From a virus, in IMG/VR virus record IMGVR_UViG_3300022682_000016, positions 26,313 through 90,312 of that record: a stretch of 64,000 bases of DNA. One strand, written 5' to 3'. Shown here in pieces: positions 53,701-62,084 of the stretch (positions are counted from its first letter, which is position 1; the number at the start of each line of letters is the position of its first letter). Under the pieces are notes generated by a model, which had not been told where the DNA came from, did no database searches, and was given only the letters and a program-made list of their open reading frames with translations. Made by a program: the position numbers and the translations under genes.

Positions 53701-56216
53701 AACACATCTTTCAAAGAGTTTATAACCTTAGTTACATAATCATCATAACCTTTACCGTCTAACTCATCACTAACTGGGACTGATCCATAATCATCGGCCT
53801 CGTCTGATTTTTCTGATAAGGTGTCTCCTTCTGGAGATTCGTTTATTTCACCCGGACCTATGTTCATCATATCTTGAAGACGTTTAACCATTAGCGGTGA
53901 TGTATTGTAAAAACCTTTATAAGAGTCTGGGTCGTAGTAATCGTAATTGTCCCCAAGGTTACCAAGGAATTTATCTCGAACATCGTTAAATATTCCGGAT
54001 GGAGTGTTGTACGCATACCCATCTTGATCAAATGCTTTCTTTATAGTATTTAAAGATGCTCGTATATCAGCATCCTCTGGATCAAACTTACCAGTGTTTC
54101 CGATAGCAGATTTTATTTGATTAGGAGAAAATACTGCATAACCCCAAGTAGATTGTCCTGGTGCTTCTTTAACAGTGTAACCGTCATAACCATTTTCCTG
54201 CAACCAAGATACAAACTGTTTTGATTCTCTAGCATCATAATTACCGATAGCTATTGCATCTGAAAAATTATAAGCATCATCCTCTGAAAAATCATAATTA
54301 TTAATCAAGTAATTCCTGAACGAAACCAACTCATTAGAGTCTTCATCTACCTTATCAAATAATTTTTCTACTTTTAAATAAACTGGATATATATTAGCTC
54401 CTTTAGCATATGCATAACCACCAGCAAACTCAGGATTTGGGGTAAAGAATAGCTGTTGCTGAGTTGGTTCTGAGTCTACTCCTGATTTAAACGAGGGCTT
54501 AAATTCAGAAAATGATTCATGAGTCCCATGGTAAACAACTAAAGGATTACCGTCCTCATCAACTACTTTACTATCCCCAAACCATGCTTTGAACTCTGGA
54601 GAGTCTGTAATTGAGGCTGTGAGTGTGTTTTTAATAGGTATGACTGTACCGTCACCCAATGTAATGTCTAATAACTTAATAGGACTTCCAGAAAGCACTC
54701 TTAGTTCATATTCATCTCTACCTTGAAATTCTGCTGCTGCTGATATAGTTCCATAAATATCAACGTATTCTTTGCCAACTATACCATGCAAAATAATAGT
54801 TTCTCCAGGGTCACTGAGAGAATGGTAAGGTCTAGCACCTTCTTTATTATAAGACCAGTATAAACCTAATCCATCACTCTCTTTATTTTTTGAAACTCCA
54901 CGTTTTATATCGTCTATAAAACTCTCAACATCTCGTACTTTAATAGCCCTCCAAATTTCAAATTCATTAGCACTGTAAAAATCCTCTGGAAGCCTAATTC
55001 CGTTAAAAAACTCTTCTAAAGAGTTTCTCAATATAATATTAGCCTCATCATCTAAATTATCTTTGTCGATGTTTGTAAAATCAGTATTATAAAACACATC
55101 ATCCAAAATTTGTCCAAAAGTATCAGATTCTGTAGCAGCTAAAAGTCCCTCCACAACAACATTATTAGCATCCTTTCCAAGCATATCAGAAATAATAAGC
55201 TTTACATTATCAGTATCATATAAATAATCAGAAATATAGTTCTGAATACTGGATATATCCGAATTGTCAGAATAAACAACAGAAGATCTATTTTTAGAAG
55301 TTTTCAAGACAGATGCTACTGTTTCTAAGTAGTCTTCAAGATCGCCCAAGTCATCAAACTCTTTATAAGGTTTTTCAAGCCTGTCAAGAAGTTCCTTTTC
55401 GTGTTCAGTACCTTCCCCACCTTTATAAAATACGACTTCATCGGACAAAAGCATATTAGCTACTTCATCATAGATATTGACCTCAGCTTCCCAATCTTCA
55501 TCAACAGGATCTATTAAAATCATAGTATCCTTAAATTCTTCTACTATGTCATCACGCCAGTCAGTGGTTTCACCACCAAGAAAAACAATTGGATCACCGT
55601 AAACAGTCCCGTCTTCGGAAAGGTTATTAGACTCCTTATCAGAATCAGCCACATCTTCTATAACCTCAACAGATTCCTTTTCAGGTTCATAACCTTCTAA
55701 GTAAAGATCTTCTGTAGTTCCATCAGGGTTACTGAGAATAAGTTTTGTTATTTCCCACTCAAAAGGTTCTACCTCTTCATCTTTAAGGCGTACTCCGGGC
55801 TGCATATATGCAATTGTAATGTGAGGCTTATACTCTGGATGAGAATCCTTATTTGGAAGTTCCTCTTTAAGAGTGTTATGCAGTTTGGTTAGCTGTTCAG
55901 ATTCAACAGGTACAATAGCAACTGTATTATCATTATCAAAATAATCAACTTTACCAGAACTTTTTATTTTAATAGGTTCTGTAAAATATTCTTTAATAGT
56001 ATCTTTACACGCCTTATCAGGATTAATTCCATATAAAACTGTTATATGAGTGTCAGTTTCTACCCCATTCATAGTTTCTTCTTGAGGATAAAGGTCCCCT
56101 TCATCTATAGTAGGCGCAATATCTTTTAAAAGTATGCGTCTAAGTTCATCCGGAACAGGAGCATAGATACAGCCATGCTCGTAATTAGCTGTTACTGTAT
56201 TCCTAAACATATTCAT
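53697..56216 (-). CDS. 2H phosphoesterase-like / ADP-ribosyltransferase-like fusion protein, 839 aa
   Basis: The N-terminus has two H-x-T motifs (THITV 56-60 and PHITI 131-135) about 75 residues apart, the mark of 2H phosphoesterases (LigT/cyclic phosphodiesterase type). A long acidic middle follows. Residues about 530-725 match the polyvalent-protein type ADP-ribosyltransferase domain: FKAWFGDSKVVDEDGNPLVV, YHGT, then FFTPNPEFAGGYA, NGYDGY and the closing FSPNQIKSAIGNTGKF. An earlier part (GLGLYWSYNKEGARPYH, then ILHGIV) may be a second related fold. It may be injected with the DNA or made early to alter host proteins (inference). GAGAGG lies nine bases before the ATG. Confidence 0.7.
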   Translation of the reverse strand: MNMFRNTVTANYEHGCIYAPVPDELRRILLKDIAPTIDEGDLYPQEETMNGVETDTHITVLYGINPDKACKDTIKEYFTEPIKIKSSGKVDYFDNDNTVAIVPVESEQLTKLHNTLKEELPNKDSHPEYKPHITIAYMQPGVRLKDEEVEPFEWEITKLILSNPDGTTEDLYLEGYEPEKESVEVIEDVADSDKESNNLSEDGTVYGDPIVFLGGETTDWRDDIVEEFKDTMILIDPVDEDWEAEVNIYDEVANMLLSDEVVFYKGGEGTEHEKELLDRLEKPYKEFDDLGDLEDYLETVASVLKTSKNRSSVVYSDNSDISSIQNYISDYLYDTDNVKLIISDMLGKDANNVVVEGLLAATESDTFGQILDDVFYNTDFTNIDKDNLDDEANIILRNSLEEFFNGIRLPEDFYSANEFEIWRAIKVRDVESFIDDIKRGVSKNKESDGLGLYWSYNKEGARPYHSLSDPGETIILHGIVGKEYVDIYGTISAAAEFQGRDEYELRVLSGSPIKLLDITLGDGTVIPIKNTLTASITDSPEFKAWFGDSKVVDEDGNPLVVYHGTHESFSEFKPSFKSGVDSEPTQQQLFFTPNPEFAGGYAYAKGANIYPVYLKVEKLFDKVDEDSNELVSFRNYLINNYDFSEDDAYNFSDAIAIGNYDARESKQFVSWLQENGYDGYTVKEAPGQSTWGYAVFSPNQIKSAIGNTGKFDPEDADIRASLNTIKKAFDQDGYAYNTPSGIFNDVRDKFLGNLGDNYDYYDPDSYKGFYNTSPLMVKRLQDMMNIGPGEINESPEGDTLSEKSDEADDYGSVPVSDELDGKGYDDYVTKVINSLKDVL

Positions 56217-56320
56217 TTTTTGAACCTCTCTATAGACATAAAACCATCCTTAGATCTAGTCTCTTTATTAAAAAAATCAGTTGACTTAATGATTTTACAT
56301 CTTGTACATATTTTTTTCAT
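56213..56320 (-). pseudogene. 35-codon zinc-finger remnant of an HNH-type endonuclease
   Basis: The frame starts at ATG 56320 and ends in TGA overlapping the next gene's ATG. It reads as the N-terminal finger of homing or recombination endonucleases: KKICTRCKIIKSTDFFNKET and then SKDGFMS. The second Cys pair that should follow (C-K-E-C) is missing. A ribosome site at normal distance is absent. Compare the finger of the HNH protein at 63053 (CRETKVLSEFY, CKEC). Most likely a decayed end of an endonuclease gene; a real 35-residue peptide is less likely. Confidence 0.5.
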
Positions 56321-56358
56321 AGTTTAAACTATTAATACCTCATAAATGATTGATTTTA

Positions 56359-57210
56359 TTAACCATAGAAAACTCTGCTCATGTGAGGTAGAAGCGATAA
56401 TGTCCTCTGATAGTACATGGGAAATCGTCCAGACGCCATTCCGATCGGCTTGACAGCGTGCCACATAAAGTCTCTTTTCCACGTCTTAATGGCTAATATC
56501 CACTGCTGTCTCAATGTCTGCGCATTTTGGAAAAAGGGTGTTCTATCAATATTCAGCGACAATTCATCATTATAATTAAATCTATTCCACTGAGCAAACA
56601 CACCGGCAGCTTCTAACGCACATACAAAACCGCCAGTAACTATTAAATCATGAGCCTCTGAAAATCCTTGCTCCCAAGTAATATTCATTGGTTGAGGTGG
56701 TTCTTGTCCAACTTTTAAACGAGCATTATCAAGACAACTGTACAATTCACCGTCTGTCCAACGTACACGCATATTGTCATCAATAAGGTACCTACTAGCT
56801 CTCTTATCCCAAAGTTTGGCTCTTAGAACACCTATAAAGTATTGTTCAATATTAGTTTCAGCAGAGGTAAAGGATAATTGATGATTAACTGGGCCAATCC
56901 CAGTTGCAGAACCAGAAAATGTAAATACATATGTCCCGGCATCCATACCGGTTGTTAGAAAACAATAATGCCACACACCAATAGAGTCATCTACCCTACT
57001 AAGAGGAACTAAAACTTTTTCAGGTGTGTATGGGTTACCGTCTTTTGTAACAGTTACGGAATAGGTAGTAGGGTCAAAATATTGATTAGTAGTAGGATCT
57101 ATCCAATCAATATTAACCTCAACGTGGTCTTTATTTACAGAGATACCTTGAGTATTTATACCCTGTAATTGATTTCCAGGACTTGTTGAAAGACTGTTAT
57201 CTGAGGACAT
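56359..57210 (-). CDS. Head-tail connector/neck-like protein, 283 aa
   Basis: The N-terminal 120 residues form a beta-sandwich-like region (YSVTVTKDGNPYTPEKVLVP, GTYVFTFSGSA). The C-terminal part is helical with Trp-rich segments (MRVRWTDGELYSCLDNAR, WILAIKTWKRDFMW), resembling connector proteins that bind below the portal. AGGGG precedes the ATG. The TnpB element lies immediately upstream, ending about 20 bases before the start codon, so the gene may now rely on other transcripts. Specific family not named. Confidence 0.5.
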   Translation of the reverse strand: MSSDNSLSTSPGNQLQGINTQGISVNKDHVEVNIDWIDPTTNQYFDPTTYSVTVTKDGNPYTPEKVLVPLSRVDDSIGVWHYCFLTTGMDAGTYVFTFSGSATGIGPVNHQLSFTSAETNIEQYFIGVLRAKLWDKRASRYLIDDNMRVRWTDGELYSCLDNARLKVGQEPPQPMNITWEQGFSEAHDLIVTGGFVCALEAAGVFAQWNRFNYNDELSLNIDRTPFFQNAQTLRQQWILAIKTWKRDFMWHAVKPIGMASGRFPMYYQRTLSLLPHMSRVFYG

Positions 57211-57233
57211 AAAAGACCCCTGGTTTATCCAAC

Positions 57234-58417
57234 TTATAAAAAGTTAGAATGGCCCCCTTCAAAACCTTTAAGTGGATTTCGTGCTTCCCAGAAACCAGTT
57301 TCGTATTTCAAGAAATCCTGAAATACCAGAGCCGGTCTCTCCACACGCTTTAACGACAAACCCTGCCGCATAATATTTTGTGCTGCATTTAAATCTCTGT
57401 CAATTTCAATTCCACATTCGCATTTGAAAACCCTGTCACTGAGATTCATATCATTAACAGAACCACAATCAAAACACAACTTTGTACTTGGGAAAAACCT
57501 ATTTATAACATGAACTCTTTTACATTTGTATTCAAGCTGTCTGCGTGCCTCTCGGAACGAAACGTCAGCAATAGCTTTTGCTAATTTGTGATTTCGCAAC
57601 ATACCAGAAGTATTTAAATCTTCAAGACAAACATCTATATAATTATTGGCAATATATCTTGAAAATTTATGAATTGCATCACTCCTGTAATTACTAATCC
57701 TAATATGTAGTCGTTGAAGCGTGGTTTTTACTTTACGGAAACTATTAGAACCCCTTACCTTTCTTGACAAAGATTTGTTTAGCAACCTTAAACGATGTGA
57801 AAATTTCTCGATTATTCTAGGATTTTCAAAAACAATACCATCAGACAATGTAGCGAATTTTGATACGCCAAAGTCAATACCAATAGGTTTAACAGCTTGG
57901 TTTTTAATATCACCTTTGTTATCAACTTCAACGCTAATCGAAATAAACCACCAATTAGCCTTTCGAGATACTACAGCAGAAACAATCTTGCCATCATATC
58001 GCAACGATTCTGTCATTTTAACCCAGCCTAATTTTGGGACTTTCACTTTATTATTATCAATGGATAACACTGTACCAGAAATATAAAACGAATCATGTAC
58101 CCCTTTCTTTTTAAATCTAGGATATCCTTTTTTAGTTTTAAAAAACCTTTTAAACGCACTATCAAGATTTCTAAACGCTTGGTCAGGTGCCCATTTTGTA
58201 ACATCATAAACAAACGGAAATTCAGCACGTTTTATGGAATTAAATTGTTTTTTACTCCAAAAGCAGTGGGTTTTCCTCCGCTTTCATATAAAAACTTCCA
58301 TTTTGCAAGCCCCCAATTATAAGCAAGCCTTGCACAGCCACATGCTTTTGCAAAATATGTAGACTGCACATTATTTGGAGACAGACGTATTTTATGACTT
58401 CTTTGTATTGTATTCAT
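57234..58417 (-). pseudogene. tnpB: TnpB RNA-guided nuclease, ORF split by -1 frameshift
   Basis: Reads as one TnpB of about 394 residues if the frame moves -1 at 58253-58247. The upstream part (58417 onward, MNTIQRSHKIRLSPNNVQS, YNWGLAKWKFLYESGG) ends at a TAA soon after. The downstream frame continues as KKQFNSIKRAEFPFVYDVTK. RuvC residues are intact: Asp about 182 (GIDFGVSKFA), Glu about 266 (CLEDLNTSG) and Asp about 340 (IDRDLNAAQN). The zinc finger is intact (CFDCG, CECG). The break is at A AAA AAC, a textbook slippery heptamer in the right phase. So this is either a one-base loss in a run of seven A, a sequencing error, or programmed frameshifting. Confidence 0.85.
57240..57326 (-). ncRNA. 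Candidate omega/re-RNA region at the tnpB 3' end
   Basis: In the last 90 bases of tnpB there are two perfect hairpins, GTATTTCA/TGAAATAC (57303-57310 with 57319-57326) and GAAAC/GTTTC (57291-57302), next to the end palindrome. In this family the guide RNA overlaps the 3' end of tnpB and extends past the element end. Placement fits; transcription is not shown. Confidence 0.35.
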
Positions 58418-58468
58418 ATAAAGTTTTTATAACTATTTATAAGTTTAAACTAAACAGCTTTAACCTCC

Positions 58469-58672
58469 TTACAGTTTCAGCCCCCTCTTAATTGTGGAGA
58501 CTAGCTTAGCGATACTTGCTCTACCAAGGTTTTCAGTATTCCAACGATAATGATCTTCATACTCATCCATTACCGTTGTTCTTGGTGGAACCCGATCTTC
58601 TCGTCGTTCATTTTCTCGGAGCTGGGTATTATTAAACTCCAAATTATCATAAAGAACCGAGTCTTTACGCAT
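58469..58672 (-). CDS. Hypothetical protein, 67 aa
   Basis: Small charged helical protein (LRENERREDRVPPRTTVMDE) with a basic C-terminus (TIKRGLKL). It starts by one-base overlap with the stop of the 572-residue head protein (TAATG). Right after its stop there is a perfect GGAGG that has no gene at proper distance now; it probably served the connector gene before the TnpB element came in between. Confidence 0.55.
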   Translation of the reverse strand: MRKDSVLYDNLEFNNTQLRENERREDRVPPRTTVMDEYEDHYRWNTENLGRASIAKLVSTIKRGLKL

Positions 58673-60390
58673 TAAACAGTGGTCTCCATAACTTGAGTTA
58701 TTTCAGTACCGGATGGAACTACTACAGAGTTTCCAGCATCGTCTTTTGCTACAATTGCGGGTTCTGAAGAACCAGCCATCTGACTAACATTGTCCACTGT
58801 AAGTGTCATAGGTTGTCCAGTGGTCTGGTCATTTACCTGAATCTGTGTTCCTGGAGTCATTTCGGCAAACAACTTTTTAGATTGTTTTGTCCGTCTTTTT
58901 CCAGTAAGGGCAGATATTAAAGAACTGATAACATTACGAGGACTCTCACCTTTAGAGATTCGATTAGCATAAACACCTAAATCTTCTTCAGAAAACTCTG
59001 GAGTGTCATCATCTTCATCCTTCGTAGCATAGCTACCACAAATTGCAAGTTCTACCTTATCATTCATATTAACCATGATAGATTCTAATTTGCAATTACC
59101 AGTTTTTTCTTTATCATAGTTTATACAGTTAGTAACTGAACACTCTAATACTGTCCGATCCTTATCCTTATCTGAAGATGAATCATCTGCAAGGTCATCC
59201 AAATCTTCTGACAACTCTGCTATCTTTTTAGAAGCTTCTGAAATCCCATTAAAATTAAGAACTGCGTTTCCCTGAAAAGCATCAGTCACGATTTTTTCCA
59301 TAGCAGGAACAGCTTTATTAATCACCTTCTGTATACCTTTACTATCAGCACCTTCAATTGTAAAGGAAATGGTGCTACTACCAGCAGTCTTCTTAGACGC
59401 TTCTGTGGAGTTGTTTTTTAATAACTGATCTTTAAGAGATTCCAATGATGAAAAGAACTCTTCATTAACATTTAACCATTTAGTCTGGCCATTTTCTGAT
59501 CTAATCTGAACAGTTGCTGGATAGTTACCTATTGGAAGAACAGATGATAGTTCATTTTCATAATACCCCGCTGTCTTCTTAGAAGCCTGTTTAGATACAT
59601 CTTCTTTAGATTTATTTGTACGATATAACAGTAAATTTTGGTAATTTTCAAATTCGCCGTTATTATCTTTAGAAAAGTTTTCTGCTTCTTTCATTTGATC
59701 CCAGTTAAATCTTTTAATAGTTCCGTCAGGTAACGTAACTTTAAATGGGTTTCCTTTTACAGTCTCTACAAAATCTTCATATAACGGAGTGCTTATGTTA
59801 GGGTTATTTCTGTGTTCCTCCACAAAAGCATCATACATATCCTGTACCATATCATCAAAAGATAGTCCTCTAGTATCCGTCACTTCAGCAATCTTTTTAG
59901 ATGAACGTTTTTCAACAGGATCTTTTTCACCAGCATCCAAAACTTTCTTAATTTTAGGATCTACCTTTTCCTTCATAGGTTCAGCTACCGATTCTTTCTC
60001 AGTTTTTCGGTCAGAGGTATTTGGATGTTTGTTTTCGTTCTTATTCCGTTCACGAATATCTTTTTGTTCTTCTGTAGTAGGTTCAACTTTATCAACACCA
60101 TAAATCTTATCTTGACCCTCAGAAGCAATTGCAGTCTCTTTTCCAGAAAGCCCGAATAAAGTACCCAATTGATCAGATACCTGCTTAGGAGCCTCTCCAT
60201 TAACTACTGAAATACAGGTCTTAATAGCTGCGATATCATTTACAGAGGCACCTTTTAGAAATGTATAAGATTCATTATCACTTAAAGCAATGGACAATAC
60301 TTTAAGCTGATCAGTAGTCGGATTTTTAGTTCCAGCCTTAACAGCTTTTTTAATAAGATTAACAACTGAGGTTTTTTTAAGGACTTCCAT
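58672..60390 (-). CDS. Head-associated protein with five SKKxA motifs and DUF1540-like Cys unit, 572 aa
   Basis: The start is taken as ATG 60390, seven bases after GGAG; the longer frame from TTG 60402 contains that ribosome site and is unlikely. SKKIAE or SKKTAG recurs at about residues 164, 270, 332 and 387, with a variant SKKLFAE at 504, always between otherwise unlike segments. Residues about 416-452 hold four Cys (ECSVTNCINY, GNCKLESI, AICGSY) like DUF1540 units. The chain is acidic and mostly non-globular in look. The repeated motif may mark cleavage sites for a head protease, making this a scaffold or internal-protein precursor (inference). Confidence 0.6.
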   Translation of the reverse strand: MEVLKKTSVVNLIKKAVKAGTKNPTTDQLKVLSIALSDNESYTFLKGASVNDIAAIKTCISVVNGEAPKQVSDQLGTLFGLSGKETAIASEGQDKIYGVDKVEPTTEEQKDIRERNKNENKHPNTSDRKTEKESVAEPMKEKVDPKIKKVLDAGEKDPVEKRSSKKIAEVTDTRGLSFDDMVQDMYDAFVEEHRNNPNISTPLYEDFVETVKGNPFKVTLPDGTIKRFNWDQMKEAENFSKDNNGEFENYQNLLLYRTNKSKEDVSKQASKKTAGYYENELSSVLPIGNYPATVQIRSENGQTKWLNVNEEFFSSLESLKDQLLKNNSTEASKKTAGSSTISFTIEGADSKGIQKVINKAVPAMEKIVTDAFQGNAVLNFNGISEASKKIAELSEDLDDLADDSSSDKDKDRTVLECSVTNCINYDKEKTGNCKLESIMVNMNDKVELAICGSYATKDEDDDTPEFSEEDLGVYANRISKGESPRNVISSLISALTGKRRTKQSKKLFAEMTPGTQIQVNDQTTGQPMTLTVDNVSQMAGSSEPAIVAKDDAGNSVVVPSGTEITQVMETTV

Positions 60391-60409
60391 AATATTCTCC
60401 AATTTTTAG

Positions 60410-61129
60410 TTAAGCATCTTCTACAACAGTTTCTGGACCTGGAGCTTCTTTACCTTCAGGAACACTTTGTTCTGGACTTAGTGCTGATGTTAACCCAACT
60501 ACTTTTAATAGTGCTTGCCTAACATCAGGTACTTGAACATCATCACCTCCCGGAAGGTCTTCAAATAACTCTTGAAAAACAGTTTCTTTTTCTTCAGGAG
60601 AAAGGCCGTTGCCACCAGCCTGCTCTAAACGATACTGAAACTCTGACGCAAACTCATTATTATCTACAAACACACCCACATTTATAGCAGATCTTTCTGG
60701 AGATAAATAAGCAACACCATCTGTAATATTTATAGTATCCTGTTCAGATACTGCGTGTATGGTAGAATCTCTACTAGCAGGATCCATACCAACGTATTCT
60801 TCCAAAGACTCTAATGATACTTCCGCAGGGTCATCAGCTTTTATAGTGTATAACAAAGTCGCATTATTTATTGATGGGACTTTTCCAGAGGAATCCGTAT
60901 TAGATTCAATAGCTGACGATTTTAACATACTGGCAATTTGAGGATCAACACTATCGGCAATCATACTAGGTATTCGAGCATCCTCCACACGCATAGGCTC
61001 TTCTGAGTCCATATACACAGGATCTCTACCAAATAGGTCCCTAAACTTTTCAGTAAGGGCTTCTTTTATAATAGCACTTGAAAGATATTCCACATCAGCT
61101 GATGGCTTAGTATCGGCAATAATTCTCAT
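60410..61129 (-). CDS. Hypothetical head-region protein, 239 aa
   Basis: Not recognised. Acidic and helical, with a Pro/Gly/Glu-rich C-terminus (SPEQSVPEGKEAPGPETVVE). It lies between the gene at 61211 and the SKK-motif protein, within the capsid block, with its own AAGGGA ribosome site. A terminator-like hairpin stands just upstream, so its expression may be lower than that of the capsid gene. Scaffold or internal head protein is possible from composition and place only. Confidence 0.55.
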   Translation of the reverse strand: MRIIADTKPSADVEYLSSAIIKEALTEKFRDLFGRDPVYMDSEEPMRVEDARIPSMIADSVDPQIASMLKSSAIESNTDSSGKVPSINNATLLYTIKADDPAEVSLESLEEYVGMDPASRDSTIHAVSEQDTINITDGVAYLSPERSAINVGVFVDNNEFASEFQYRLEQAGGNGLSPEEKETVFQELFEDLPGGDDVQVPDVRQALLKVVGLTSALSPEQSVPEGKEAPGPETVVEDA

Positions 61130-61145
61130 AGATGTCCCTTATTCT

Positions 61146-61181
61146 AAAAAGGCAGTGCTTACCTATTAAATAAACACTGCC
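61146..61181 (-). terminator. Intrinsic terminator-like hairpin
   Basis: On the minus strand an 11-bp stem with one G-T pair (61171-61181 with 61151-61161) is followed at once by five T (61150-61146). It lies between the genes at 61211 and 60410 and is the best intrinsic terminator in the leftward arm. Partial readthrough would set a lower level for the genes downstream. Confidence 0.65.
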
Positions 61182-61210
61182 CTTAATAACTTACTAAGCA
61201 GTATGCAGAA

Positions 61211-61990
61211 TTATACTCTGGAAGGAGCCTGTCCGTGCTTCTTCAATTTACGAGAAGCAAGCGTCTTTTTAAGGAGCTTTTCTTCTCGTTTAGCTTCACG
61301 AGCCTCTAATTCTGCAAAACGATCATCAAAATCATTTTGTGCCGTATCTTCAAACATGGTGCCTTTTGAATACTTAGTCTTTTTAGGAACTTTAAAGGCT
61401 AATCCTTCTTCTTCCGAAGATAATGGTACAAGAATGGGGCGACCGCCAACACCATTCAAATCAGTAGCTGCATGACGAAGTCCTTTAGACCGATTAATTT
61501 CTTGTGGAGTATAAAAATCTGTTAAGACAACCACTTCTCCAGGCTGAAATGTAAGCCCCATATCGTCATCATTTGTTTTCATGTCCGGAACAACCAAAAA
61601 TTTATCTGATTGATTCTGCACAATAACATACCGAGGTTCTACTTGGACCATCATGTGATCCATAACTGTAGCGTTAGGATTACCAGTAGCAGGTAAAGGG
61701 GTACGTTTCTCAAGACTTGAAGCTAAGGCAGCATCTTCAGCAGCCTTTTGAGCAACTTTGTCTGGGTCAATTGTGTAAGATTTTTGTTCCGGGGCAATAG
61801 ACTCTTCTTTAATAACTGTAGTTTCTACAGAAGAGGGAGTTTTAGTAACTTCTAAAGTTTGAGTCTCTTTGATAGAGGATGCAACAGGCTCAGGCTTCTG
61901 AACCGATTCATTAAGGGTAGTTTTGGAAGTTTCGGAGATCCCTTCTTGGGCTACTCCATCTTCCTTAATGGTTTGTTGGTTGCACTGCAT
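61211..61990 (-). CDS. Hypothetical head-region protein, 259 aa
   Basis: The first 95 residues are Thr/Glu/Ser-rich and probably unstructured. The middle (about 110-200) is beta-rich (PRYVIVQNQSDKFLVVPD, TFQPGEVVVLTDF), with a small globular domain resembling head decoration folds. The C-terminus is a basic coiled helix (REEKLLKKTLASRKLKKHG). An AAGGAGG site close to optimum precedes the ATG, directly downstream of the major capsid gene, so strong expression is likely. A decoration or scaffold function is possible; no family is recognised. Confidence 0.55.
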   Translation of the reverse strand: MQCNQQTIKEDGVAQEGISETSKTTLNESVQKPEPVASSIKETQTLEVTKTPSSVETTVIKEESIAPEQKSYTIDPDKVAQKAAEDAALASSLEKRTPLPATGNPNATVMDHMMVQVEPRYVIVQNQSDKFLVVPDMKTNDDDMGLTFQPGEVVVLTDFYTPQEINRSKGLRHAATDLNGVGGRPILVPLSSEEEGLAFKVPKKTKYSKGTMFEDTAQNDFDDRFAELEAREAKREEKLLKKTLASRKLKKHGQAPSRV

Positions 61991-62038
61991 GGGCTTACCT
62001 CCTTATGGGTAATAAAATGTTAATGTTTAAATTGATGA

Positions 62039-62057
62039 GGGGGTCTTAAAGACCCCC
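62039..62057 (-). terminator. GC-rich hairpin after the capsid gene
   Basis: GGGGGTCT (62039-62046) and AGACCCCC (62050-62057) make a perfect 8-bp stem with a 3-base loop, 28 bases after the capsid stop on the minus strand. No T-run follows directly. It probably stabilises the capsid mRNA 3' end or partly terminates. Confidence 0.5.
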
Positions 62058-62084
62058 AACACCAACATATTAAGAGGAGTATTC

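Larger units (their letters stand above)
57231..58445 (-). mobile_element. TnpB-only IS200/IS605-type element, about 1.2 kb
   Basis: AACTTATAAAAAGTT (57231-57245) overlaps the tnpB stop. AACTATTTATAAGTT (58431-58445), 14 bases upstream of the tnpB start, is its inverted copy with one mismatch in 15. Each is itself nearly palindromic, like the subterminal hairpins recognised by TnpA in this family. The interior holds only tnpB, no tnpA, so movement would need TnpA in trans. It sits between two phage genes without breaking either. The exact cleavage ends may lie a few bases further out. Confidence 0.7.

Noticed and set aside
58043-58228. 61-residue leftward frame upstream of the main tnpB frame
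   Set aside because: It is out of frame with TnpB; the correct frame across this stretch reads as TnpB sequence (KRAEFPFVYDV), so this is a shadow.
60391-60402. Four extra N-terminal codons of the SKK-motif protein from a TTG
   Set aside because: The GGAG ribosome site lies within this extension and is correctly spaced for the ATG at 60390.
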